From positions 1-18,900 of the forward strand of contig CAYGLV010000048.1 of the NCBI GenBank assembly GCA_964351025.1: a DNA stretch of 18,900 bases. The letters are read 5' to 3'. Numbering within the stretch: the stretch's first letter is position 1; each line of letters begins with the position of its first letter. The translations under genes were made by a program, and so were the position numbers. The DNA comes from CAYGLV01 sp964351025 (GTDB lineage: Bacteria; Actinomycetota; Thermoleophilia; Gaiellales; Gaiellaceae). Positions 1-5,217 of the stretch are shown here, piece after piece. The notes under the pieces were generated by a model. It was not told the origin of the DNA and searched no databases. It saw only the letters and a program-made list of their open reading frames with translations.

Positions 1-7
1 GGGTGAA

Positions 8-30
8 TCCGGGGAGGGCGCTCCCCCGGA
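8..30. other. GC-rich stem-loop at window edge
   Basis: Bases 8-16 and 21-30 form an almost perfect inverted repeat (TCCGGGGAG against CTCCCCCGGA, one extra C). No T-run follows, so it is not a clear intrinsic terminator. It could be the end of an upstream transcript or part of the SRP RNA promoter region. The upstream gene is outside the window, so this cannot be settled. Confidence 0.3.
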
Positions 31-37
31 CGGGTGG

Positions 38-43
38 TAGGAT
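38..43 (+). promoter_or_regulatory. Putative -10 box of the SRP RNA gene
   Basis: TAGGAT at 38-43 resembles a sigma-70 -10 box. It ends five bases before position 49, where base pairing puts the 5' end of the SRP RNA, which is the expected distance to a start site. I see no good -35 box at the matching distance; that region is occupied by the stem-loop at 8-30. The call rests on position and a single hexamer. Confidence 0.4.
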
Positions 44-48
44 CGCGG

Positions 49-331
49 GTGCCCGGTCGCGCTAGGTGGGGAGTTAGCGGTTCCCTGAACCCGACATCCG
101 CTCCATGCGGGACCGAACGCCGTCCGAGGGACGGCTTCGCCGGGGCAGGGCCGACGCACGTGGTGTTGACGGTCAGGTTCCGCGCACTGGGAGATTCCGA
201 ACCGCGTCAGATCCGGAAGGAAGCAGCGCTAAGGATTCCCTCTCAGGTGCCGCGGCTCCGCCTGACCCGAGCAAGCGACGGCGGTTCCTCCCGGAGGAAG
301 CATCTCGACGACGGAACGCGCGGCCGGGCGT
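49..331 (+). ncRNA. ffs: Signal recognition particle RNA, large bacterial type
   Basis: This is the RNA scaffold of the signal recognition particle, which binds Ffh and targets nascent membrane and secreted proteins to the translocon. The S-domain hallmark at about 209-233 is unmistakable: GTCAGATCCGGAAGGAAGCA, with the GGAA tetraloop and the asymmetric loop that binds Ffh. The 5' part (about 61-115) carries the Alu-domain pattern GCTAGGTGGGGAGTTAGCGG followed by CCCTGAACCCG, seen in large SRP RNAs of Bacillus and Clostridium type. Bases 49-60 pair with 320-331 (helix 1). GGTCAGG near 170 pairs with CCTGACC near 260, and further arms pair along helix 5. The ends are set by this pairing and may be off by several bases. 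Placement just before dnaX matches the order in several Gram-positive genomes, here with one opposite-strand gene between. Confidence 0.92.
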
Positions 332-334
332 TTC

Positions 335-349
335 TCGCGCTTTGCGCGA
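335..349 (+). terminator. Short hairpin after the SRP RNA, possible terminator
   Basis: TCGCGC (335-340) and GCGCGA (344-349) form a perfect 6-bp hairpin with a TTT loop, four bases after the SRP RNA end. It lies between that gene and the stop codon of the convergent nuclease gene at 356. No T-run follows on either strand, so it is weak as an intrinsic terminator. It may instead be a 3' processing or stability element. Confidence 0.35.
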
Positions 350-355
350 CTAACG

Positions 356-1009
356 CTAGAGGAGCGCCTTGGCTAGAGCTTCGGCGCGAGTACGGCCCAC
401 TCCGTGGACAGATACCCAGCACTCTGGACCGGCTTCGATCACTCCGGCGACCGAGCCGAACTCGTCGAGAAGCATTCGTGCGAGCCGGACGGAGATGCCG
501 GGGACGGCGGCGAGGACGGCTTCGGGCGGATTCCCCTTCCAGTTCGGCATCTGGTCGTAGACCGGCCTCTCCGGGCGGGGCCGCGTGATCCGCGCTCGGA
601 CGGCAAGGCGCCAGAGCCACAGCGCGGTGTCCTGGACGTCGGTCGTTCTGATGATGTGGACCCCCTGCTCCTGAACGGCCAGGCACACGCCTCTGATCGC
701 GTGCGGGTGGATCGGGCCGCAATCGAGGTTGCGGCCTTCGACCAGGAGAAACGGGCGGCTGCTCGCGCGGCGAAGCGCCCCCACCTGCCGCCAGAACCGC
801 CCCTTGAGGAGCGAGTCGTGCAGGTCGAGGACGCTCTTCCGCTCGACGAGCACGCCGCGGGCCACGCAGTAGTCGCCCGCGGCGAGCGCGCTCGACTCAA
901 CCCCGACGCCGAGAGCGGCCAGCCGATCCGGCACGCCGCTCGGAAACTCGTGGACGTCTGCGAGGATGTCCGGACTGCGCCTCAAGGAGATCCGAGCGTG
1001 CCCGACCAA
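356..1009 (-). CDS. XPF/ERCC4-family nuclease with helix-hairpin-helix tail
   Basis: Predicted structure-specific DNA endonuclease of the XPF/Mus81/Hef superfamily (217 aa). The nuclease domain spans about residues 14-140: ILADVHEFPSGVP (15-27), GDY (45-47) and the catalytic signature VERKSVLD with E56, R57, K58 and D62, followed by SLLKGRFWRQ. The C-terminus (about 160-217) has two helix-hairpin-helix repeats, VPGISVRLA and VHGVGRTRA, the DNA-binding (HhH)2 module of this family. The order matches the nuclease part of archaeal Hef or short archaeal XPF, without a helicase. All metal-binding residues look intact. The only start near the domain edge is TTG at 1009 with no clear Shine-Dalgarno site; a second TTG is codon 9. 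It is divergent from dnaX and converges on the SRP RNA gene. Its substrate (flaps, forks or crosslinks) cannot be read from sequence. Confidence 0.88.
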   Translation of the reverse strand: MVGHARISLRRSPDILADVHEFPSGVPDRLAALGVGVESSALAAGDYCVARGVLVERKSVLDLHDSLLKGRFWRQVGALRRASSRPFLLVEGRNLDCGPIHPHAIRGVCLAVQEQGVHIIRTTDVQDTALWLWRLAVRARITRPRPERPVYDQMPNWKGNPPEAVLAAVPGISVRLARMLLDEFGSVAGVIEAGPECWVSVHGVGRTRAEALAKALL

Positions 1010-1072
1010 GCGTCGAAGCTGTGTGGAAGGATTGAGCCAACATGCACCTCACGTCCCTCCACCCTCTAGAGC

Positions 1073-1091
1073 TTTCGCCCGCAGGGCGAAA
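1073..1091. promoter_or_regulatory. Perfect 8-bp hairpin just upstream of the dnaX start
   Basis: TTTCGCCC (1073-1080), loop GCA, GGGCGAAA (1084-1091) is a perfect inverted repeat ending six bases before the dnaX GTG. It occupies the place of a Shine-Dalgarno sequence, and none is visible. It could limit translation of dnaX, be an operator for the divergent pair, or end a transcript. I see no recognisable -35/-10 pair in the 88-base gap 1010-1097. Confidence 0.5.
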
Positions 1092-1097
1092 CGTCCC

Positions 1098-2711
1098 GTG
1101 ACGGCGCTTTACCGCAAGTACCGGCCGCTCGACTTCGACGAGGTCGTCGGGCAGGAGGCGGTGGTGCGGACGCTGCGCAACGCGATCGAGCACGACCAGG
1201 TGCGCCAGGCCTACCTCTTCGCCGGGCCGCGCGGCACGGGCAAGACCTCGATGGCGCGCATCCTCGCCAAGAGCCTCAACTGCGTGCAGGGGCCGACGGC
1301 GACGCCGGACAAGACCTGCCACACCTGCGTTTCGATCGCCGCCGGCAGCTCGCTCGACGTGATCGAGATGGACGCGGCCTCACAGCGGGGCATCGACGAC
1401 ATCCGGGAGATCCGAGAGCGCGTCGTCCTCCAGCCGGCGGAGGGCCGCTACAAGGTCTACATCCTCGACGAGGCGCACCAGCTCACCGACGCCGCGTGGA
1501 ACGCGCTGCTGAAGCTGATCGAGGAGCCGCCGCCGCACCTCCTGTTCATCTTCTGCACGACCGACCTCAGCAAGGTGCTGACGACGGTGCGCTCGCGCTG
1601 CCAGACGTTCGTCTTCGCGCGGCCGCGGCTCGCCGACCTCGTGCGCGTCCTGCGCCGCATCGCCGACGCCGAGGCGATCGAGGCGCCCGACGCCGCGCTC
1701 GCGCTGATCGCGCGCGGCTCGCGTGGCTCGTTCCGAGACGCGGTCTCGACGCTCGACCAGCTGTCCGCGGCCACGGAGAAGGCGGTCACCGTGCAGTCGG
1801 TGCTGCAGCTCCTCGGCGCGGTCGAGGAGGACTCGCTCTTCCGCCTCTGCGACGCGATCGTCGACCGCGACACCGCCGGCGCCCTTGTCTTCATCGAGGA
1901 GCTGGCCGAGCAGGGACAGGACCTCGGCCGCCTCGTCACCGACCTGCTCGAGCACCTGCGCCACCTGCTGCTCGTCCAGCACCTCGCACACGTGCCCGAG
2001 TCGCTCCCGGTGACCGAGGAGACGCGCGAGCGGCTGCGCGAGCAGGCCAACCAGCTCCCCGAGGCCGCCGTGCTGCGGCTGATCGACCTGCTCGCCGTGG
2101 CGACCGAGGACATGCGTCAGGGCGGCGACCCGCGGCTGCCGCTCGAGCTCGCGCTCGTCAAGGTGACGCGGCCCGGCTCGGATCTCTCGCGCGAGTCGCT
2201 CGCCTACCGGGTCGAGCAGCTGGAGCAGCGCGCGGCCGCGCAGGGGAGCGGGGCGCACGCGCCGGCGCCTCCGGCCGCCACGGCGTCCGAGACCCCGCCG
2301 ACCGCTCCGGCGCAGGCCGCGGAGCCCGCCCCCTCGTCGGCACCGCCGGTCGAGCTCGCGCAGCTCCAGGAGGCCTGGCAGCGCACCGTCGTGCCCGCGG
2401 TGAGCGAACGGTCGATCCCGCTCGCGACGCTGCTCGCCGACGCGCTGCCGGCCGTGCTCGAGGACGACGCGCTCACCGTCGAGTTCCCCGCCGGCGCGGA
2501 CTTCCACCGGCGCCAGGTGGAGGAGCAGAAAAACGTGGAACTGCTGCACGAGGCTCTCTACGAGGTGACGGGCAAGAGGCTCCGGCTCACGTTCACGATC
2601 GGCGCCGGCGACGGCGAGCCTGCAGAGGAGGAGGCCAAGCTGGACGAGGACGCCCTGATCTCGATGCTCAAAGACACTTTCGACGCCAAAGAGGTGGAGG
2701 ACCCCCGGTGA
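1098..2711 (+). CDS. dnaX: DNA polymerase III subunits gamma/tau (clamp loader ATPase)
   Basis: Motor subunit of the clamp loader, which opens the beta sliding clamp and places it on primed DNA. The start is taken at GTG 1098 because MTALYRKYRPLDFDEVVGQE is the standard N-terminus; the longer reading frame upstream is not conserved-looking. It has Walker A GPRGTGKTS (43-51), Walker B LDEAHQLT (123-130) and the SRC sensor motif RSRCQTF, then the domain III collar. A low-complexity Ala/Pro linker (about 380-420) leads to a tau-like C-terminal domain. The zinc module is altered: C62, C74 and C77 are present, but the second ligand position (71) is Asp. At 537 aa it is a short tau. Its TGA overlaps the start of the next gene, so the two are probably co-translated. 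Confidence 0.97.
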   Translation: MTALYRKYRPLDFDEVVGQEAVVRTLRNAIEHDQVRQAYLFAGPRGTGKTSMARILAKSLNCVQGPTATPDKTCHTCVSIAAGSSLDVIEMDAASQRGIDDIREIRERVVLQPAEGRYKVYILDEAHQLTDAAWNALLKLIEEPPPHLLFIFCTTDLSKVLTTVRSRCQTFVFARPRLADLVRVLRRIADAEAIEAPDAALALIARGSRGSFRDAVSTLDQLSAATEKAVTVQSVLQLLGAVEEDSLFRLCDAIVDRDTAGALVFIEELAEQGQDLGRLVTDLLEHLRHLLLVQHLAHVPESLPVTEETRERLREQANQLPEAAVLRLIDLLAVATEDMRQGGDPRLPLELALVKVTRPGSDLSRESLAYRVEQLEQRAAAQGSGAHAPAPPAATASETPPTAPAQAAEPAPSSAPPVELAQLQEAWQRTVVPAVSERSIPLATLLADALPAVLEDDALTVEFPAGADFHRRQVEEQKNVELLHEALYEVTGKRLRLTFTIGAGDGEPAEEEAKLDEDALISMLKDTFDAKEVEDPR

Positions 2712-3025
2712 AGATGGACTTCAACAAGATGCTCCAGCAGGCCCAGCAGATGCAGGCGCAGATGCTCGAGGCCCAGGAGGAAGCTCGCGCCGAGGTGGTC
2801 GAGGCCTCTGCCGGCGGCGGCATGGTCACCGTCAAGGCAAACGGGGGCGGCGAGATCGTCTCGATCGCGATCGATCCGAAGGCGATCGACCCGGACGACC
2901 CCGAACTGCTCGCCGACATGGTGCTCGCGGCCGCGAACGAGGCACTCCGCTCCGCACACGCTCTGGTCGAGGCGAAGCTGAAGAGCCTGATGCCGTCGGG
3001 CTTCCCCGGGCTGCCCGGACTGTAG
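2708..3025 (+). CDS. YbaB/EbfC-family nucleoid-associated protein
   Basis: Small DNA-binding protein (105 aa) of the YbaB/EbfC family, a dimer that binds nucleoid DNA, nearly always encoded between dnaX and recR as here. The N-terminal helix is Met/Gln-rich (FNKMLQQAQQMQAQMLEAQ), followed by the family pattern around VTVKANGGGEIVSIAIDP and LADMVLAAANEAL, with a Gly/Pro tail. GTG at 2708 is preferred because GGAGG at 2696-2700 lies seven bases upstream; the ATG at 2714 (two codons later) would leave 13. GTG overlaps the dnaX stop as GTGA. The family is secure; its precise cellular role (nucleoid organisation or recombination support) is less well defined. Confidence 0.93.
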   Translation: MKMDFNKMLQQAQQMQAQMLEAQEEARAEVVEASAGGGMVTVKANGGGEIVSIAIDPKAIDPDDPELLADMVLAAANEALRSAHALVEAKLKSLMPSGFPGLPGL

Positions 3026-3059
3026 GGCTCGTCCGGAGCGGACAAGTACGCTTGCGGAC

Positions 3060-3650
3060 GTGCTGAGCCCCGCGGTTGACAACCTCGTCGCCCAGCTCAC
3101 GCGTCTGCCCGGCATCGGCACGCGCACCGCGCAGCGCCTCACGTTCTTCCTCCTCTCCGCGAAGCCCGAGGACGCGCTCGCGCTCGCGCACGCGATCACC
3201 GACGTGAAGGAGCGCGTCCGCTTCTGCAGCGAGTGCGGCAACCTCACCGAGGAGGAGCTCTGCGGCATCTGCCGCGACGCGCGGCGCGACCGGAGCACGA
3301 TCTGCGTCGTCGAGCAGCCGGCCGACCTGCTCTCGCTCGAGCGCACGCACGAGTACCGGGGCCTCTACCACGTGCTCGGCGGCTCCCTCTCGCCGCTCGA
3401 CGGAGTCGAGCCGGGAGACCTCCGTCTCGCCGAGCTCCTCCAGCGGGTCGAGCGCGGCGGCATCGAGGAGGTCGTCCTCGCCACGAACCCCAACATGACC
3501 GGCGAGGCAACCGCGTCCTACATCGCCGACCGGCTGCGCGGAAAGGTGCGCGTGACGCGGCTCGCGAGCGGGCTGCCGGTCGGAGGCGACCTCGAGTACG
3601 CCGACGAGGTGACGCTCGGGCGAGCGCTCAACGGCCGCCGCGAGATGTAA
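3060..3650 (+). CDS. recR: Recombination mediator RecR
   Basis: Acts with RecF and RecO to load RecA on gapped single-stranded DNA in recombinational repair. The protein is 196 aa, the usual length. Domains in order: helix-hairpin-helix LPGIGTRTAQRL (about 16-27), a four-cysteine zinc finger (C56, C59, C68, C71), a Toprim domain starting at ICVVEQPADL (81-90) and the conserved NPNMTGEATASYIADRL segment, ending with a Walker-B-like tail region. The GTG at 3060 lies 34 bases after ybaB; the Shine-Dalgarno match is weak, so translation may partly depend on the upstream genes. It is the last gene of the dnaX-ybaB-recR run. A non-coding gap with promoters follows. Confidence 0.97.
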   Translation: MLSPAVDNLVAQLTRLPGIGTRTAQRLTFFLLSAKPEDALALAHAITDVKERVRFCSECGNLTEEELCGICRDARRDRSTICVVEQPADLLSLERTHEYRGLYHVLGGSLSPLDGVEPGDLRLAELLQRVERGGIEEVVLATNPNMTGEATASYIADRLRGKVRVTRLASGLPVGGDLEYADEVTLGRALNGRREM

Positions 3651-3695
3651 GAACGATTTTTGGCGCAAAGAGCGCTCGATCTGCCCCGACACCCC

Positions 3696-3724
3696 TTGAC
3701 GGACGCCGGGCCGGACCGTAGAGT
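3696..3724 (+). promoter_or_regulatory. Sigma-70-like promoter P1 of the first hairpin unit
   Basis: TTGACG (3696-3701) and TAGAGT (3719-3724) are separated by 17 bases, the optimal spacing. The expected start site (about 3730-3731) coincides with the first base of the stem at 3731, so the transcript would begin with the hairpin. The same TTGAC...TAGAGTCG pattern recurs at 3849-3878, which supports a functional promoter. Confidence 0.75.
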
Positions 3725-3730
3725 CGTGCG

Positions 3731-3773
3731 TGCTGAACCGGTGGGCCCTCGGGTTTGCCGGTTCGGCATTTTT
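3731..3773 (+). ncRNA. Hairpin unit 1: tiny structured RNA or attenuator with U-run
   Basis: An 11-bp stem (3731-3741 with 3758-3768, one G-U pair) closes a 16-base loop. Inside it GGCC (3744-3747) and GGTT (3752-3755) can pair around a CTCG tetraloop. TTTTT (3769-3773) follows, then a second T-run at 3779-3783, so the whole has the form of an intrinsic terminator. From P1 the RNA would be only about 43 bases. The pairing is conserved in a second copy (3884-3921) despite base changes. Function is unknown: it could be a small RNA, or an early terminator controlling read-through into lysC. I do not match it to any family I know. Confidence 0.65.
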
Positions 3774-3848
3774 ACTGCCTTTTTCGGGCTCTGCACCGTC
3801 CTCCGCACCGAATTCTGCAAACAGCGGACAAATCGTCTCGCGGGCCTC

Positions 3849-3878
3849 TTGACTCGCCTCGCGTTGCCCGAATAGAGT
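3849..3878 (+). promoter_or_regulatory. Sigma-70-like promoter P2 of the second hairpin unit
   Basis: TTGACT (3849-3854) and TAGAGT (3873-3878) are separated by 18 bases. The -10 box and the next two bases (CG) are identical to P1, and the stem again begins five to six bases later. P2 lies 85 bases before the lysC start and is a candidate promoter for lysC-asd. Confidence 0.72.
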
Positions 3879-3883
3879 CGCCG

Positions 3884-3921
3884 TGTTGAGCCGGTGAACC
3901 CTCGGGTTTGCCGGCTCAGCA
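3884..3921 (+). ncRNA. Hairpin unit 2: leader element without U-run, upstream of lysC
   Basis: This is the second copy of the structure at 3731-3768: 3884-3894 pairs with 3911-3921, and inner AACC (3897-3900) pairs with GGTT (3905-3908) around CTCG. Sixteen bases from the loop into the 3' arm are nearly identical to copy 1. Compared with copy 1 the six changed positions all keep pairing; 3890/3915 is G-C where copy 1 has A-U. Unlike copy 1 the hairpin is followed by CTTGTTAGG rather than a U-run, so transcription could continue into lysC. This makes it a possible leader or attenuator of the lysC-asd operon. Confidence 0.65.
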
Positions 3922-3951
3922 CTTGTTAGGAGGACGATCGGCCGCCTCACC

Positions 3952-3957
3952 TACAAT
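3952..3957 (+). promoter_or_regulatory. TACAAT -10 box directly before the lysC start
   Basis: TACAAT (3952-3957) ends six bases before the GTG start of lysC at 3964, so a transcript from it would begin at or next to the start codon and be leaderless. No good -35 box is visible at 16-18 bases; TTGTTA at 3923-3928 is too far. Leaderless mRNAs are common in actinobacteria. Alternatively lysC is read from P2 with a leader. Confidence 0.45.
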
Positions 3958-3963
3958 CGAACG

Positions 3964-5217
3964 GTGGCCACGACCGACTTCGAGCCTGTTCCGACCGTCG
4001 AGCGCGACACCAAGCACGCGCCGCCCGGCACCGTCGTGATGAAGTTCGGCGGCACGTCGGTCGGCGACACCGAGAAGCTGAAAGCGGTCGCCCAGCGCCT
4101 CGTCGGCGCGCGCGAGGGCGGCAACCGCGTCGTCGCCGTCCTCTCGGCGATGGGCCACACGACCGACGAGCTGATCGACCTCGCGCACCGGATCTCCGCG
4201 ACCCCTGACCCCCGCGAGCTCGACATGCTGATCTCCGTCGGCGAGCGGATCTCGTGCGCGCTCGCAGCGATGGCGATCAAGGATCTCGGGCACGAGGCGA
4301 TCTCGCTGACCGGCTCGCAGGCGGGCATCGTGACCGACACCGTGCACGGCAAGGCCAAGATCGTCGAGGTCCGCGCGAAGCGGATCCACGCGGCGCTCGA
4401 CCGCGGCACGATCGTGCTCGTCGCTGGCTTCCAGGGCGTCTCGACCGACCTCGAAGTGACCACACTCGGCCGCGGCGGCTCGGACACGACCGCGGTCGCC
4501 CTCGCCGCGGGCATCGGCGCCGACGCCTGCGAGATCTACACCGACGTCGAGGGTGTCTTCACGGCCGACCCGCGCGTCATCCCAACGGCCAGGAAGCTCG
4601 CGGCCGTCAGCTACGACGAGATGCTCGAGATGGCCGCATCCGGGGCGAAGGTGCTGATGCTGCGCTCCGTCGAGCTCGCGCGCAACCACAATGTGAAGCT
4701 GCACGTGCGTTCCACCTTCTCGACCGAGGAGGGGACGTGGGTGACGGAGGAGGACGAGCACATGCTGGAACAGGCAATGATCTCGGGGGTCGTGCACACG
4801 CTCGAGGAGACCGTCTACCGGGTCCAAGGTGTCCCGGCGGCGCGGCTCTTCGCCGCGCTGGCGAAGGAGGGCGTGAACGTGGACACGATCGTGCAGACGA
4901 GCTCGGAGATCGTCTTCTCGGCGCCCGACGCCGACCGTGACGACGCCGCGCGCGTTCTCGACGAGCTCGGCGCTCCGTGGTCCGGGCGCTACGACCTCGG
5001 CAAGGTGAGCGTCGTCGGCGCCGGCATGAAGAGCCACCCCGGCATCGCCGCGAAGACCTTCTCGGTCCTGTCGGAGCTCGAGATCGAGCCCGACGTCGTG
5101 TCCACCTCGCCGATCAAGATCGCCTGCCACATTCCGCGCGGCGACGTCGAGCGCGCGGTCACCGCGTTGCACGACGCATTCGCGCTGGACACCGTCGCCC
5201 TGGTGCGCGCCCAATGA
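3964..5217 (+). CDS. lysC: Aspartate kinase (alpha subunit)
   Basis: Phosphorylates L-aspartate to aspartyl-4-phosphate, the committed step to lysine/DAP, threonine and methionine. The protein is 417 aa. The kinase domain starts with KFGGTSVGD (27-35) and includes the GRGGSDTTA motif (near 175-183) and DVEGVFTADPR. Two C-terminal ACT domains (about 275-417) would bind feedback inhibitors; VSTSPIKIACHI lies in the second. The start is uncertain: GTG 3964 adds a 25-residue unconserved-looking tail before VVMKFGG, with TACAAT just upstream, while ATG 4039 would give the usual short N-terminus but lacks a Shine-Dalgarno sequence. An internal start at 4762 probably gives a separate beta subunit. 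The stop overlaps asd by four bases (ATGA), indicating an operon. Confidence 0.95.
   Translation: MATTDFEPVPTVERDTKHAPPGTVVMKFGGTSVGDTEKLKAVAQRLVGAREGGNRVVAVLSAMGHTTDELIDLAHRISATPDPRELDMLISVGERISCALAAMAIKDLGHEAISLTGSQAGIVTDTVHGKAKIVEVRAKRIHAALDRGTIVLVAGFQGVSTDLEVTTLGRGGSDTTAVALAAGIGADACEIYTDVEGVFTADPRVIPTARKLAAVSYDEMLEMAASGAKVLMLRSVELARNHNVKLHVRSTFSTEEGTWVTEEDEHMLEQAMISGVVHTLEETVYRVQGVPAARLFAALAKEGVNVDTIVQTSSEIVFSAPDADRDDAARVLDELGAPWSGRYDLGKVSVVGAGMKSHPGIAAKTFSVLSELEIEPDVVSTSPIKIACHIPRGDVERAVTALHDAFALDTVALVRAQ
4762..5217 (+). CDS. lysC: Probable internal start: aspartate kinase beta (regulatory) subunit
   Basis: An ATG in frame with lysC (codon 267) is preceded by GGAGGAGG (4746-4753) eight bases upstream, the best Shine-Dalgarno site in this operon. 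The product would be 151 aa starting MLEQAMISGVVHTLEE and would consist of the two ACT domains. In Corynebacterium and Bacillus a beta subunit is made the same way, from an in-frame start at the end of the catalytic domain, and joins alpha in an alpha2-beta2 enzyme; the Corynebacterium beta begins with a similar MEEAVLTGV sequence. That this start is used here is inference from the ribosome site and position. Confidence 0.65.
   Translation: MLEQAMISGVVHTLEETVYRVQGVPAARLFAALAKEGVNVDTIVQTSSEIVFSAPDADRDDAARVLDELGAPWSGRYDLGKVSVVGAGMKSHPGIAAKTFSVLSELEIEPDVVSTSPIKIACHIPRGDVERAVTALHDAFALDTVALVRAQ

Larger units (their letters stand above)
3651..3963. other. 313-base regulatory gap between recR and lysC
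   Basis: No convincing gene lies here. The gap holds two copies of a promoter-plus-hairpin unit (first at 3696-3773, second at 3849-3921), an AGGAGG at 3929-3934 and a TACAAT box just before lysC. The stretch between the copies (3774-3848) is less GC-rich than its surroundings and shows no further structure that I can support. The 45 bases after the recR stop include a T-run (3656-3661) but no strong stem before it. Individual elements are listed separately. Confidence 0.85.

Noticed and set aside
966..1097. Longer dnaX N-terminus using an upstream start
   Set aside because: The extra 44 residues are unlike any DnaX, overlap the divergent nuclease gene and the hairpin, and the GTG at 1098 gives the canonical N-terminus.
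2158..2549. Long open frames antisense to dnaX and other genes
   Set aside because: Very high GC leaves few stop codons in other frames. The translations are Arg/Ala/Pro-rich and show no family motifs, while the genes on the other strand do.
3660..3875. 71-residue open frame in the recR-lysC gap
   Set aside because: It runs through both a promoter and the first hairpin, has no ribosome site and no recognisable protein pattern; the RNA and promoter signals explain the sequence better.
3731..3921. Known riboswitch (lysine) or T-box leader before lysC
   Set aside because: The lysine riboswitch and T-box leaders are far longer with multi-helix cores. Nothing in this gap matches them; only two simple hairpins are present.
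3731..3921. CRISPR array or ANTAR-type dual hairpin
   Set aside because: Two copies about 150 bases apart with their own promoters are not an array, and the loops lack the A1/G4 hexaloop pattern of ANTAR targets.
4977..5213. Upstream extension of the asd frame
   Set aside because: It overlaps the end of lysC with Arg-rich residues; ATG 5214 begins right at the Rossmann fold.
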